This document shows, in pieces, positions 33,483 through 42,664 of a stretch of 64,000 bases of DNA. This DNA comes from Microvirga solisilvae (GTDB lineage: Bacteria > Pseudomonadota > Alphaproteobacteria > Rhizobiales > Beijerinckiaceae), in the NCBI RefSeq assembly GCF_022808595.1, contig NZ_JAKUCN010000003.1, positions 62,001-126,000 of the forward strand, read 5' to 3'. The position numbers and the translations under genes are program-made. The notes under the pieces were generated by a model, which saw only the letters and a list, made by a program, of their open reading frames with translations, was not told the DNA's origin and searched no databases. Positions within the stretch are counted from its first letter, which is position 1. Every line of letters begins with the position of its first letter.

Positions 33483-34088
33483 TTAGAACTTCACTGCGGG
33501 CGGTTTGTCGGAGCCGGCAGTGGCGGTGAACGTTTCCATGGGCTTGGCGTCAGGATAAACGACGGCCGCGATCCAGCGGCCCGGGATCGTGCGCAGCTCC
33601 GTATTGTAGGCCTGAACGGAGGCGATGTAGTCGCGACGCGCCACGGCGATGCGGTTTTCCGTGCCCTCCAGCTGCGATTGCAGCGCCAGGAAGTTGGCGT
33701 TGGACTTCAGCTCGGGATAGCGCTCCACGGTGGCGAGCAGGCGGCCGAGCGCGCCGGAGAGCTGGCCCTGCGCTTCCTGAAACTGGCGGAATTTTTCGGG
33801 GTCGTTCACCGTGGAGGCATCCACCTGCACCTGCGTGGCGCGGGCACGGGCTTCCGTGACTTGGATAAGGACCTCGCGCTCCTGCTGGGCGAAGCCCTTC
33901 ACGGTCTCGACGAGGTTGGGGATCAGGTCGGTGCGGCGCTGGTACTGGTTCTGCACCTCGCTCCAGGCGGCCTTGGCCTGCTCCTCGAGGGTCGGCACGT
34001 TGTTGATCCCGCAGGCGGATAGGCCGACGGCGAGAGCCATTCCAGTCAGGGCGATGCGGATCCGATTCCGCAGGAGCGAAGCCTTCAT
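33483..34088 (-). CDS. lemA: LemA-family protein
   Basis: From the ATG at 34088 (AAGGA upstream) the product has 201 residues. A hydrophobic N-terminus ends in LSACG, which could be a lipoprotein signal with Cys near 26. The remainder is the long helical LemA domain, with NQYQRRTDLIPNLVETVKGFAQQEREVL as the hallmark in outline and TENRIAVARRDYIASVQAYN. LemA proteins are helical-bundle membrane-associated proteins of unclear role. It is the first gene of the lemA-TPM operon and divergent from a LysE gene. Confidence 0.93.
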   Translation of the reverse strand: MKASLLRNRIRIALTGMALAVGLSACGINNVPTLEEQAKAAWSEVQNQYQRRTDLIPNLVETVKGFAQQEREVLIQVTEARARATQVQVDASTVNDPEKFRQFQEAQGQLSGALGRLLATVERYPELKSNANFLALQSQLEGTENRIAVARRDYIASVQAYNTELRTIPGRWIAAVVYPDAKPMETFTATAGSDKPPAVKF

Positions 34089-34232
34089 GTCTGTCCTTCT
34101 CGCGAATCTCATGGCCGTAAACTTGGCCGGTTCAACAGATGGGGCAAGAACCTTGTTTCAACAAGACTTTTTCGACTGGTCGTAAACAGGCGATTGGGGC
34201 ATGATCCGGCAGCCGATTCCGAGGTTAAGTCC

Positions 34233-34874
34233 ATGACTTTTCTGCCAAGCTTAAGCATTCTGCTGACCTATTCGCTTGCCTGCTTCGTGCTTTTCATCAC
34301 ACCGGGCCCGGATATGAGCCTGTTTCTGGCCAAAACCATGTCGGGCGGCCGAAAAGCGGGCATGGCCTCGATGTTGGGCGCCATGGCGGGCTGCTGCGTC
34401 CATACCCTGCTTGCCGCTCTCGGGCTCTCGGCTCTGCTGGCGGCCTCGGTCACGGCCTTCACGATCCTGAAGGTGGTCGGCGCGCTCTACCTTCTCTGGA
34501 TGGCCTTCGACGCGGTGCGCAACGGCTCGGCGCTCTCGCTCAAGGAAGAGGGCCGCGTCGAAGTCTCGTTCTGGAAGACCTTCCTCATGGGCGTCGGCAT
34601 CAATCTCACGAATCCGAAGATCGTGCTGTTCTTCGTGACCTTCCTGCCGCAATTCGTGGATGCGGCCGACCCTCACGCCGCCGACAAGCTGCTCTTCCTC
34701 GGCCTCTTCTTCATCGTGCTCAGCACACCCTTGAGCGCGATCATGATCCTGGGCGCCGAGAAGATGATCGCGCTGCTGCGCAACCATCCCAAGCTGATGC
34801 GCGGTATCGATTATTCCTTTGCCGGCCTCTTCGGCGCTTTCGCGCTCAAGATCCTGACGACGGCGTCGCGTTAG
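34233..34874 (+). CDS. LysE/RhtB-family exporter
   Basis: The 213-residue membrane protein has the motif FVLFITPGPDMSLFLAKTMSGG, NLTNPKIVLFFVTFLPQFVD and about six helices. It is a probable amino-acid or metabolite exporter of unknown substrate. The ATG at 34233 has GAGG upstream and is preferred to the TTG at 34194. Its last 29 bases overlap the 3' end of the opposing membrane-protein gene (34846). It is a paralogue of the LysE gene at 18569-19195. Confidence 0.92.
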   Translation: MTFLPSLSILLTYSLACFVLFITPGPDMSLFLAKTMSGGRKAGMASMLGAMAGCCVHTLLAALGLSALLAASVTAFTILKVVGALYLLWMAFDAVRNGSALSLKEEGRVEVSFWKTFLMGVGINLTNPKIVLFFVTFLPQFVDAADPHAADKLLFLGLFFIVLSTPLSAIMILGAEKMIALLRNHPKLMRGIDYSFAGLFGAFALKILTTASR

Positions 34875-35346
34875 GCGACGGGTTGCGGCCGCCGGCATCG
34901 CGCCCGGCGATGGCCCAATAGATGAATCCTGCCACCGCGCCGGTGAGCGCGAGAATGGCGCTCACATGCAGTTCGGCGGGGTTTGCGACGCGAGCGTCGC
35001 CGCGCAGGATCCACGGCACGGAAGCCGTGAGAACGCCGGGAGCGAGCGCGTGCCAGAGCAGGCTTCGCATCTTCAAAACCTCGCTGATGATCGCGATGAC
35101 CAGGGGCGGCAGCACGAGCAGTGTGAACATGATCCGCCCGACGCTCAGCATCGCATCGGCGACAATGGGTCCGGGATCATCGGACGAGAACACCGCATCC
35201 ACGAGATTCCAGAAACCCACGAACAGCGTCTCGCCTGTGAGCGTTGCCATGAGCGGATCGATCATCGACGCGAGAAGGAAGAACAGGCTGCTCACGCCGA
35301 TGGCGATGAGAAGCGCGAAGGGGATGAGGAGAAGCCAGCGGATCAT
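34846..35346 (-). CDS. Hypothetical membrane protein
   Basis: The 166-residue protein is mostly hydrophobic, with helices at about 3-30, 65-90 and 125-146. It ends in the polar tail GRDAGGRNPSPNATPSSGS. I do not recognise a family. The segment GAVAGFIYWAIAG resembles GAICGWIYWRIA in the upstream gene, and the two overlap by four bases, so they look like a diverged tandem pair. The 3' end overlaps the opposing LysE gene. Confidence 0.72.
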   Translation of the reverse strand: MIRWLLLIPFALLIAIGVSSLFFLLASMIDPLMATLTGETLFVGFWNLVDAVFSSDDPGPIVADAMLSVGRIMFTLLVLPPLVIAIISEVLKMRSLLWHALAPGVLTASVPWILRGDARVANPAELHVSAILALTGAVAGFIYWAIAGRDAGGRNPSPNATPSSGS

Positions 35347-35762
35347 GCGGTGGTTATAGGGTCGGGATCTTTACATTTCTGTCGAATGGCAATGCGCCAA
35401 TAGATCCACCCGCAGATGGCGCCCGAAAGCGAGAGAAGGATCATCAGCTCGATATTGGCTGAACCCAGGAAGGCTCCAAAGCACAGCCCAATGATCATGC
35501 CGACGGCAATGGGACCTGCCGGCGATCTGAGCTTCAGCATATTCAGGATTCCGGCGGCGATCAGAGACAGGAACAGCGTTGGAAGAGCGGACCACAACAA
35601 TCCCATTGTGCCGAGCGCGAAAAGATCCTCATAGAACTGCCATTGAAGGAGGTCGCTCGGATCCTTGTTTCCCGTCAGGATCAAACTCAGGGATGCCAGG
35701 AGGAGAACGGTATAGGGAGCGGCAATGGTAGTGCCGACAATCCCTTTGATTTGGCGATCCAT
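35343..35762 (-). CDS. Hypothetical membrane protein
   Basis: The 139-residue protein has four predicted helices (about 12-30, 50-75, 82-102, 104-124). Its family is not recognised. The start ATGGATCGCCAAATC is followed by a hydrophobic IVGTTIAAPYTVLLLASLSL segment. It overlaps the next gene by ATGA, which indicates co-translation with the similar protein downstream. It lies 94 bases downstream of rlmN and could still be read from its own promoter there. Confidence 0.7.
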   Translation of the reverse strand: MDRQIKGIVGTTIAAPYTVLLLASLSLILTGNKDPSDLLQWQFYEDLFALGTMGLLWSALPTLFLSLIAAGILNMLKLRSPAGPIAVGMIIGLCFGAFLGSANIELMILLSLSGAICGWIYWRIAIRQKCKDPDPITTA

Positions 35763-35855
35763 CGATCTCTCCCAGCCGCATCCGGCTGAGAGTTATCATA
35801 TCACATCATGAGCCGCAGCAAATCTATTGCTTAGGGAAAGATGCCGAGGCTGGCT

Positions 35856-37181
35856 CTACTCCCCATCCCCCAGCGCATAGACGCCTTCGGCTCCGATGCC
35901 CTGTTCGGCCATCATGCGGGCGCGGGCGCGCAGCTTTTCGGTCTCGCTCTTGAGCTGGCCGCAGGCCGCGAGGATGTCGCGACCGCGCGGGGTGCGCACG
36001 GGCGAGGCGTAGCCAGCGCGATAGACAATCTCGGAGAAGCGCTCGATGCGCTCCCAATCCGAGCATTCGTATTTCGAGCCGGGCCAGGGATTGAACGGGA
36101 TCAGGTTGATCTTCGCCGGAATACCTTTCAGCAGGCGCACGAGTTCGCGCGCGTCGGCATCCGAATCGTTCACGTCTTTCAGCATCACGTATTCGAACGT
36201 GATGCGGCGCGCGTTCGACAGGCCGGGATAGGCGCGGCAGGCATCGAGCAGCTGCTTGATGTCGTATTTGCGGTTGATCGGCACCAGCACGTCGCGAAGA
36301 TCGTCGCGCACGGCATGGAGCGAGATCGCGAGCATGGTGTTGGCTTCCGCGCCGAGACGCTCCATCTGCGGCACGACGCCGGAGGTGGAGACGGTAATGC
36401 GGCGGCGCGAGAGGCCCAGCCCCTCGTTGTCCGACATGACGCTGATCGCATCGACCACGTTGTCGGTGTTGTAGAGCGGCTCGCCCATGCCCATGAACAC
36501 GATGTTGGACACAAAGCGTCCGCCGTCGCTCGGAACGAACGCGCCTTCCGGCGGTGTTGCATGAGGCCAATCGCCGATGGAATCGCGCGCCACAATGAGC
36601 TGCGCCACGATTTCCGCCGAGGTCAGGTTGCGCACGAGGCGCTGCGTGCCCGTATGGCAGAAGGAGCAGGTGAGCGTGCAGCCGACCTGGCTCGACACGC
36701 AAAGCGTGCCGCGATCGACTTCCGGAATATAGACGCACTCGATCTCCGCGCCCTTGTCGAGCGGGCCAGTGGAGGCCATGCGGATCAACCACTTGCGGGT
36801 GCCGTCTTTTGAAACCTGCTCGGAGACCACCTGCGGGCGTGCGAGGGTATAAGCGTCAGCGAGCTTCGCGCGCAGCTCCTTGCCCACATTGGTCATCTCG
36901 GCGAAGTTTTTCGCGCCGCGAAAATAGATCCAATGCCACAGCTGGGCCACGCGCATCTTCTGCTCGCGCTCGGGTACGCCGATGGCAGCCAGCGAATCCT
37001 TCAGCTGGTCGCGAGTGAGGCCGACGAGGGAGGCTCCGCCGGGGGCGGCGCCTGCCGCCACGTTCATCTCGGCGGTTTTTTCGATGGACAAAGCGTTGGC
37101 ACCCGCCGCGCGTGCGGCATCGCTCACGGCCACCGGGGCCGCATTGGGGTTACGCTTGGCGATGTCGAGCACCGTCGCCAT
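35856..37181 (-). CDS. rlmN: Dual-specificity RNA methyltransferase RlmN
   Basis: The product is a radical-SAM enzyme that adds a C2 methyl to A2503 of 23S rRNA and A37 of some tRNAs. The CX3CX2C cluster is in [16 protein letters not shown], followed by [10 protein letters not shown] and the [18 protein letters not shown] region. A C-terminal CGQLKSE contributes the conserved Cys. The ATG at 37181 (GAGG upstream) is preferred to 37196. The first 50 or so residues are an Ala-rich extension before the usual domain. It shares an exact 21-base stretch with the neighbouring ialB gene. Confidence 0.95.
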   Translation of the reverse strand: MATVLDIAKRNPNAAPVAVSDAARAAGANALSIEKTAEMNVAAGAAPGGASLVGLTRDQLKDSLAAIGVPEREQKMRVAQLWHWIYFRGAKNFAEMTNVGKELRAKLADAYTLARPQVVSEQVSKDGTRKWLIRMASTGPLDKGAEIECVYIPEVDRGTLCVSSQVGCTLTCSFCHTGTQRLVRNLTSAEIVAQLIVARDSIGDWPHATPPEGAFVPSDGGRFVSNIVFMGMGEPLYNTDNVVDAISVMSDNEGLGLSRRRITVSTSGVVPQMERLGAEANTMLAISLHAVRDDLRDVLVPINRKYDIKQLLDACRAYPGLSNARRITFEYVMLKDVNDSDADARELVRLLKGIPAKINLIPFNPWPGSKYECSDWERIERFSEIVYRAGYASPVRTPRGRDILAACGQLKSETEKLRARARMMAEQGIGAEGVYALGDGE

Positions 37182-37316
37182 GGGATCGAGCCTCATTATT
37201 GGAAAGTCGCGTGCCTATAACACGATTGCGCCGAAACCGTGAGCCGAAAAGCAAAATTCCGGGCGCGAGGCCCGGAAAATGCGTACTCACAGTGCAATTT
37301 GCAAGGTGGGAGGCGT

Positions 37317-38012
37317 TCAGACGCCGCATTCCTTGCGGGCATGGTCCAGGGCCTTGCTGAAGCCGCTGAGCGAATAGCGGTCGGTGAGGCTGGAGCCGCG
37401 AGCCGATTGCATCTTCACGGTCAGGCTTCCGCTCTTTGCCATGGTGGCGATGGCCTGGGTTTCCTCGGCGGGGTTCTTCAGCCAGGCATTGGAGGCCTTG
37501 GCGATGAGGGCATAGGACGCGCTGCCCATGCTGGCCTCGGCCGGGGCATTTTCCTTGGCAGCGAAGCCGAGCACGAGGGCGACCTCGTTCTTCACGTTCT
37601 CTGCCGGGCGGAAGGACACGAAGAGATAGGCCGGATCGCGGTTGAGGTTCTTGGGCATGCGGTCCTGAGGCTGGCTCAAGGCATAGCAGATCTTCGAGCG
37701 GCCGGTCTGGGCCGTGTAGACGCCCCAATCGCCGTAGGACGTGACGAGGGAGGCTCCGCCGGGACCGGTGGCCGCCGGGGCGGGCTTGGCTGCCACGGCC
37801 GCAGCGCCAGCCGCTGCCGCAGGCTTGGCAGCCGAGGCGGGCTTGTTCGCGGCAGGCTTTGCAGGAGCGGGTTTGGCTGGGGCAGGCTTTGTCGCGGCAG
37901 GCTTCTGCGCCGGGCGCGAAGACTGAGCCAGAGCGGCCGAGCCAGTGCCAAAGCTGAGGACGGCGGAAAGGATGCCTGCGGCAAGGCCGCGCTGGAAAAA
38001 TGCTGTCGTCAT
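37317..38012 (-). CDS. Invasion-associated locus B (IalB) family protein
   Basis: The product has a signal peptide (MTTAFFQRGLAAGILSAVL to ALAQ), a low-complexity Ala/Pro/Lys linker (KPAPAKPAPAKPAANKP), and then the IalB domain from VTSYGDWGVYTAQTG, with ICYALSQPQDRMP and MQSARGSSLTDRYSLSGFSKAL. IalB relatives are periplasmic in alphaproteobacteria; the name comes from Bartonella, but a role in invasion is not implied here. The ATG at 38012 is preferred to an upstream TTG. It lies 135 bases upstream of rlmN. Confidence 0.92.
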   Translation of the reverse strand: MTTAFFQRGLAAGILSAVLSFGTGSAALAQSSRPAQKPAATKPAPAKPAPAKPAANKPASAAKPAAAAGAAAVAAKPAPAATGPGGASLVTSYGDWGVYTAQTGRSKICYALSQPQDRMPKNLNRDPAYLFVSFRPAENVKNEVALVLGFAAKENAPAEASMGSASYALIAKASNAWLKNPAEETQAIATMAKSGSLTVKMQSARGSSLTDRYSLSGFSKALDHARKECGV

Positions 38013-38139
38013 GAGGGCGGACAATAAGAGGGGAGGGTTAATAACTCTTCACCATGCCGTAGCCTTGCCCGGGCAAGTTGGCGATGCGTCGAAACGCGCA
38101 TTACCAGCGTCAGAAACCTTGCGGAACGGCAAAATAAAA

Positions 38140-38158
38140 GGGCCGCAAAAAGCGGCCC
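38140..38158. terminator. GC-rich hairpin in an AT-rich gene-less stretch
   Basis: GGGCCGC (38140-38146) and GCGGCCC (38152-38158) flank AAAAA. No T-run follows on the + strand; AAAATAAAA precedes it, so the minus strand would give hairpin then TTTTATTTT. It may therefore terminate minus-strand transcription coming from the right. The remainder of 38013-38309 is AT-rich and holds no gene that I can support. Confidence 0.5.
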
Positions 38159-38309
38159 GGAAGAGTTGTGATTCTCAAAAGTGTTCGTTCTTCAAAGGGA
38201 GGATTTGAAATAACTTCTGATGAACAATCCCTGTATAGATGAAAAACTATAATGTTGCAATAAGTACATATTCTTTGTTCTGAATATAATCTTAAATAAG
38301 CTTGGCCAT

Positions 38310-38699
38310 TTAGGCTTTATCGATTGAGACTTCCCCTAGGGTGTCTCGGGCCTTTTTCCTGTGTTCTTCCGTAATGGAGCCCGCAACCTGCGTGATGGCG
38401 GCTGCCAGCACGGCCGCATCGTCGGCGAAGCCGATGAGGGGCAGCAGGTCGCTCACCGCATCCATCGGGAAGACGAAATAGGCGATGGCCCCGAGGAGAA
38501 TCAGCTTCACGCGGCTCGGCGTCTTCGAATCCGTGGCGCAATAGAAGGCGGCCACAAGATCCTCCGCGAAGGGAATTTTCCCCGCGACACGCCTGAACTT
38601 CTCCCAGAAGCGGCGCTTCAGGCTTTCCTCGTCCCGGGTGGCCGCGCGCATGGCGTCCATCTCGGCCTTGGTGAAAGGCTTCGTGACAGGTTCGCTCAT
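38310..38699 (-). CDS. YkvA/DUF1232 family protein
   Basis: From the ATG at 38699 the protein has 129 residues. The DUF1232 core VKLILLGAIAYFVFPMDAVSDLLPLIGFADDAAVLAAAI (in outline) is clear: a helix, the PxDAVxD motif and a second hydrophobic helix. The N-terminus (SEPVTKPFTKAEMDAMRAATRDEESLKRRFW in outline) is polar. The function is unknown. It is divergent from the SDR gene at 38795, and the 95-base gap should carry both promoters. Confidence 0.9.
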   Translation of the reverse strand: MSEPVTKPFTKAEMDAMRAATRDEESLKRRFWEKFRRVAGKIPFAEDLVAAFYCATDSKTPSRVKLILLGAIAYFVFPMDAVSDLLPLIGFADDAAVLAAAITQVAGSITEEHRKKARDTLGEVSIDKA

Positions 38700-38794
38700 G
38701 CTTTTCCGCTCCTTCGACAGCTCAGGGATCGACGCAATGGTATCGACTTCATGTAAGGATTGCCTACAAGCATCCTCAAGGGAGGAGACAACCA

Positions 38795-39580
38795 ATGAAG
38801 CTCGACAAATTGATGGCGGCCGTCGTGACCGGCGCCGCTTCGGGACTGGGAGAGGCCACCGCGCGTATGCTCGCTGCACAGGGTGTGAAGGTCGCCATCT
38901 TCGATATGAACGCTGAGCGCGGCGAGGCGGTTGCCCGCGACATCGGCGGCTTGTTCTGCCAGGTCGATGTGACGGATGAAGCCTCCATCGATGCAGGCCT
39001 CGTGAAGGCGCGCGAAAAGCATGGTGTCGAGCGCATTCTCGTCAATTGCGCGGGCGTCGCGCCAGGCCGTCGCACGGTAACCAAGAAGCGCGAAACGGGC
39101 GAGCTGATCGCCCATGACCTCGCCAGCTTCCGCAAGACGGTGGAGATCAACCTCATCGGCACCTATGCCATGATTTCCAAATGCGCCGCCGCGATGGCCG
39201 CGCTCGAACCCATAACGCCGGATGGCGGACGCGGCGTCATCGTCAACACCTCGTCGGTGGCGGCGCAGGACGGGCAGATCGGGCAGGCGGCTTATTCCGC
39301 CTCCAAAGGCGGCGTGCTGGCGCTTACCCTGCCCGTGGCGCGCGATCTCTCAGGCTTCGGCATCCGCGTGATGACGATCATGCCGGGCTTGTTCCATACG
39401 CCGCTCTTCGAGGGCATCGCGGAAGATTACCGCAAATCGTTGGAAGCCAACGTGCCGTTCCCCTCGCGCCTCGGACGGCCCGAGGAATATGCGCAGCTGG
39501 TAAAGAGCATTCTCGAAAACGACATGCTCAATGGCGAAGGCATCCGCCTCGACGGCGCGCTGCGGATGCAGCCGAAATAA
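38795..39580 (+). CDS. Short-chain dehydrogenase (3-hydroxyacyl-CoA dehydrogenase type-2-like)
   Basis: The 261-residue SDR has the cofactor loop TGAASGLGEA, LVNCAGVAPG and the active-site SSVAAQDGQIGQAAYSASKGG (Ser, Tyr, Lys). The sequence resembles HSD10/FadB2-type dehydrogenases acting on 3-hydroxyacyl-CoA (NAD-dependent). GGGAGGAG precedes the ATG. No thiolase or acyl-CoA dehydrogenase lies next to it, so the substrate assignment rests on similarity alone. Confidence 0.9.
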   Translation: MKLDKLMAAVVTGAASGLGEATARMLAAQGVKVAIFDMNAERGEAVARDIGGLFCQVDVTDEASIDAGLVKAREKHGVERILVNCAGVAPGRRTVTKKRETGELIAHDLASFRKTVEINLIGTYAMISKCAAAMAALEPITPDGGRGVIVNTSSVAAQDGQIGQAAYSASKGGVLALTLPVARDLSGFGIRVMTIMPGLFHTPLFEGIAEDYRKSLEANVPFPSRLGRPEEYAQLVKSILENDMLNGEGIRLDGALRMQPK

Positions 39581-39582
39581 GC

Positions 39583-39990
39583 CTATGACGTGATCTCGCC
39601 CCAGTTCTCAGAATAGCTGATGAGATCCGGGGTGCAGAGCCAGGATTCGCGGCGCGTGGTCCAGGCCTCGTAGGTGGGCTTGAAGAGATCCGTCTGGTCG
39701 AAGCTGCCGAGCATGATCTCGATCTCGTCGCTGCTGTCCGAATAGAACACCAGCGAACCGCAGGTGGGACAGAAGCGGCGCTGCCCTCCGGGGGCGGTCT
39801 CCCAGACCTTGCTCTCGCCCGAGACCGTCACCTGATCCGCGGGAAAGATCGCAAAGGCGTTGAAAACGCTGCCGGTCTCTTTGCGGCAGGTCATGCAATG
39901 ACACAGGCCCACGCGATTGGGCTGGCCCTGCACCGTGTATCTCAGTTGTCCGCAGGCGCATCCGCCGGTGAGAACATTCTGTTTCGCCAT
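39583..39990 (-). CDS. GFA-family (glutathione-dependent formaldehyde-activating-like) protein
   Basis: The 135-residue zinc-binding protein has GGCACGQLRYTV, GLCHCMTCRKETGS and FCPTCGSLVFY, the cysteine pattern of the CENP-V/GFA domain. Family members bind glutathione adducts or related ligands; many have no known role and the formaldehyde function is established only for a few. It lies four bases after the pterin dehydratase gene and is probably co-transcribed with it. Confidence 0.92.
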   Translation of the reverse strand: MAKQNVLTGGCACGQLRYTVQGQPNRVGLCHCMTCRKETGSVFNAFAIFPADQVTVSGESKVWETAPGGQRRFCPTCGSLVFYSDSSDEIEIMLGSFDQTDLFKPTYEAWTTRRESWLCTPDLISYSENWGEITS

Positions 39991-39994
39991 GGCA

Positions 39995-40297
39995 TCACGC
40001 CTTCGTCAGTCCGGCGGCGAGCTGATCCATGCGCTGGGCCAGCTCCACGTCGCGGCGGGTGAGGCCGTTGGCATCGTGCGTGGAAAGGGTCACGTCGACC
40101 TTGTTGTAGACGTTGAACCATTCCGGATGGTGGTTCATGGGCTCGGCCACCAGCGCCACGCGCGTCATCCAGCCGAAAGCCGCGTTGAAATCGTCGAACA
40201 CGTAGCGCTTGCGGATGGCATCCCGTCCTTCCACGAGAGTCCAGCCGTCGAGGGCGGAGAGAAATTCTTGACGCTCGGATTCGGTCAGGCGGGGCAT
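39995..40297 (-). CDS. 4a-hydroxytetrahydrobiopterin dehydratase (PCD/DCoH)
   Basis: The 100-residue protein has the family motif [21 protein letters not shown] in outline followed by [16 protein letters not shown]. The paired histidines and the later TH are the catalytic group. It recycles the 4a-hydroxy pterin formed by aromatic amino-acid hydroxylases. No phenylalanine hydroxylase gene is in the window. The ATG at 40297 (MPRLTESE) gives the usual N-terminus. Upstream codons are not conserved-looking. Confidence 0.93.
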   Translation of the reverse strand: MPRLTESERQEFLSALDGWTLVEGRDAIRKRYVFDDFNAAFGWMTRVALVAEPMNHHPEWFNVYNKVDVTLSTHDANGLTRRDVELAQRMDQLAAGLTKA

Positions 40298-40364
40298 GGC
40301 GGCTTCATCTTTCAAGAGAACGGGATGGCTTAGTGATGAAGCAGCGGCCGCAGCTTTCAAGCCC

Positions 40365-41375
40365 TCATGCCAATCCGAGAAGGCGAATGAGCCCCAGGCT
40401 GATCCCGATCAGCACGATCAGCGAGAGCGTCACCGCGAGCGTCACGCGCCCGCCGACCCTGGCGAGAACCTTCAGGTCTACACCTAAACCCAACGCCGCC
40501 ATTGAGATGATGGTCAAAAGGGTTGCCGTTGGCGTGACGAGACCGAGCACGGAATCGGGAATCGCACCGAAGGAGCGCAAGGCCGCGAGGGTCAGGAAGC
40601 CGATGATGAACCAGGGCACGAGGCGCGTGAACGAGAGGCTTTTCGCGGCCGCCTTCTCGCCCGCCTTCAGCGACAGCGCGATCACCACCGGCCCCAGCAT
40701 CAGCACACGCACGAGCTTCACGAGCGTGCCGATCTGCGTGCTCACCGCGCTCACCGGCAGGGTGGCGGCGAGAACCTGCGGCACCGCATAGACGGTAAGA
40801 CCCGCGAGCACGCCGTATTGCGTGAGCGAGAGGCCGAAGAGCGGCATCAGAAGCGGCAACGTCAGCACCACGATCACACCGAGAATGGCGGTGAACGCGA
40901 TGGACGAGGCAACATCTTCCGGCTTCGCGCCGATCACGGGAGCGACCGCTGCAATCGCGGAATTGCCGCAGATCGAGTTGCCGCAGGCCACCAGGATCGA
41001 CATGCGTTGAGGCAGGCCGAGCAGGCGGCAAAGGCCGTAGCTCGCGCCGATGGCAAGCGCCACCACGATTGCGATACCGAGAATGAGGCCGAGGCCGGCC
41101 TGGAGCACGGCCTGAAAGCTGATGGAGGCACCGAGCAGCATCACGGCGACTTCAAGCAGGGTCTTCGCCGAGAAGCCGATGCCGGGGACCCAACGGGCAT
41201 CGGGCGTCCAGAGCGTTCTGATTAAAGTGCCGAGCAGGATCGCAATAACCAGTGCTTCGAGCCAGGGCCGGCCGGTCCAGTGCTCCTCCAGCATCTGCAA
41301 GCCGAGAGCGGCGACGGAGATGGCGGCGCACAGAGCGATTCCGGGAATGTATCTGGCCAGGCCCGTGCCGTTCAT
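40365..41375 (-). CDS. YeiH-family putative exporter
   Basis: The 336-residue protein has about ten transmembrane helices. Conserved segments are [34 protein letters not shown] (the family signature) and [18 protein letters not shown]. YeiH homologues are often annotated as putative sulfate exporters, but few are characterised. The ATG at 41375 ([12 protein letters not shown]) is preferred. It lies 67 bases upstream of the pterin dehydratase start on the same strand. Confidence 0.9.
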   Translation of the reverse strand: MNGTGLARYIPGIALCAAISVAALGLQMLEEHWTGRPWLEALVIAILLGTLIRTLWTPDARWVPGIGFSAKTLLEVAVMLLGASISFQAVLQAGLGLILGIAIVVALAIGASYGLCRLLGLPQRMSILVACGNSICGNSAIAAVAPVIGAKPEDVASSIAFTAILGVIVVLTLPLLMPLFGLSLTQYGVLAGLTVYAVPQVLAATLPVSAVSTQIGTLVKLVRVLMLGPVVIALSLKAGEKAAAKSLSFTRLVPWFIIGFLTLAALRSFGAIPDSVLGLVTPTATLLTIISMAALGLGVDLKVLARVGGRVTLAVTLSLIVLIGISLGLIRLLGLA

Positions 41376-41442
41376 CGGATCGCTTCGCCCCCTCGAAAAC
41401 AGTGTGGGAACGGCTAGTCCGAAGGCAGGCGCGATGCAAGGC

Positions 41443-42030
41443 TCAAACGAGAAAAGCGGCATCCTCGATATTGCGCCAATCCTGCTGCAGCGTGAACGAG
41501 CCCCGGTCGATGACGATGAAGCAGCCGCCGCCCGAATGCTGCGGACGGCTTTCATGCCCGATCTCCACCTGTTGCAGGTGAGCCGTGAGCAGACAACCGA
41601 CGCCGCCATGAGAGACGATCAGCGCGTTGCCTGTTTCCTCCGCCGCGATCCGGCGCACGGCGTTCACGATGCGCGTCTGCGCATCGATGGCGCGCTCCCA
41701 CCCACGAATGCTCTCGTGAGGGCGGCCGAAGAACTCGCGTACCACCTCCCAGAATTCCGGCGGCGCGATATAGCCCGTGGCCGAGCGGTCGTTCTCGCCG
41801 ATATCCTCGTGGGTGCGATAGGTCATGCCGAGACGCTGCGCCACGATAGCCGCGCCGTCGATGGCCTTCTGTTCCGTGCTGGCATGGATGGAGGAGAGAC
41901 GGAGGTTCGAAAGCTTCTCGGCGAAGCACTCCATTCTCTTTCGCCCCGTCTCGTTCAGCGGCCAACGCGGAACAGGCACGAGCGGATCGATCACCACCTC
42001 CGGGTGGGTGAGAAAGATGAGTGACGCCAT
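41443..42030 (-). CDS. Histidine phosphatase family protein
   Basis: The 195-residue protein begins LIFLTHPEVVIDPLVPVPRWPLNETGRKRM (in outline). The usual RHG motif is replaced by THP, though His is kept. ALIVSHGGVGCLL supplies the second conserved His. The phosphoglycerate-mutase-like fold is expected. The altered first motif leaves catalytic activity uncertain. It reads in the same direction as the upstream ThpR-like gene, 19 bases away, which suggests one unit. Confidence 0.85.
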   Translation of the reverse strand: MASLIFLTHPEVVIDPLVPVPRWPLNETGRKRMECFAEKLSNLRLSSIHASTEQKAIDGAAIVAQRLGMTYRTHEDIGENDRSATGYIAPPEFWEVVREFFGRPHESIRGWERAIDAQTRIVNAVRRIAAEETGNALIVSHGGVGCLLTAHLQQVEIGHESRPQHSGGGCFIVIDRGSFTLQQDWRNIEDAAFLV

Positions 42031-42049
42031 CGGGATTGAACCGAGAATC

Positions 42050-42586
42050 CTAGCCGAGAGGGTAGGCGGCTTCGACCACATAGGGTCCGCCGCCCGTGGA
42101 TGCTTTCGATGAATAGAGCACGAAGCGATGGGCGGTGAAAGTGAGCTTCGGGAAATGGCCGCGTGTCGCCATGTAATCTGCCACGTCGATGGGGGATACG
42201 TTCTTCAGGCGCGCGAGCGTCACATGAGGTGTGAACTTGCGCGTTTCGGGGGCCAAACCGATCTGGCGCATCATGCGCTCCTGCTCGGCCTGCAGTTCTG
42301 TGAGTTCACCGTTGCCTGAGATGCGGGCGAAGACGGTGCGGGGCTTCGATCCGCCGAAGGTGTCGAGGCCTTCGATGGTGAAGGTCATCGGGTCGCGATA
42401 GCGGCAATCGCCGAGGATCGAATACACGTCGTCCGCCATGCGATCGTCGATGTCGCCGATGAAGCGCAGGGTGAGGTGATAATTCTCGGGGTCGATCCAG
42501 CGCGCGCCCGGCAGGCCGCCGCGATAGGCGGACAGCGCCATGGCGATCTCGGCGGGGATTTCGATGCCGGTGAAAAGACGTGGCAT
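42050..42586 (-). CDS. thpR: RNA 2',3'-cyclic phosphodiesterase (ThpR/2H family)
   Basis: The 178-residue 2H phosphoesterase has both tetrapeptides: HLTL (about 37-40) and HVTL (about 120-123). The start MPRLFTGIEIP is the usual one. Upstream in-frame codons run through a palindromic repeat and are not expected to be translated. The enzyme opens 2',3'-cyclic phosphate ends in RNA; the physiological role is not settled. Confidence 0.92.
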   Translation of the reverse strand: MPRLFTGIEIPAEIAMALSAYRGGLPGARWIDPENYHLTLRFIGDIDDRMADDVYSILGDCRYRDPMTFTIEGLDTFGGSKPRTVFARISGNGELTELQAEQERMMRQIGLAPETRKFTPHVTLARLKNVSPIDVADYMATRGHFPKLTFTAHRFVLYSSKASTGGGPYVVEAAYPLG

Positions 42587-42664
42587 GCGGCACCTCCCGA
42601 GCTTGGCTTCACTCTTCGTATCAGACGAAGGACAGCCGGCTTTGGTTCCGGCCGATCTTTGGCG

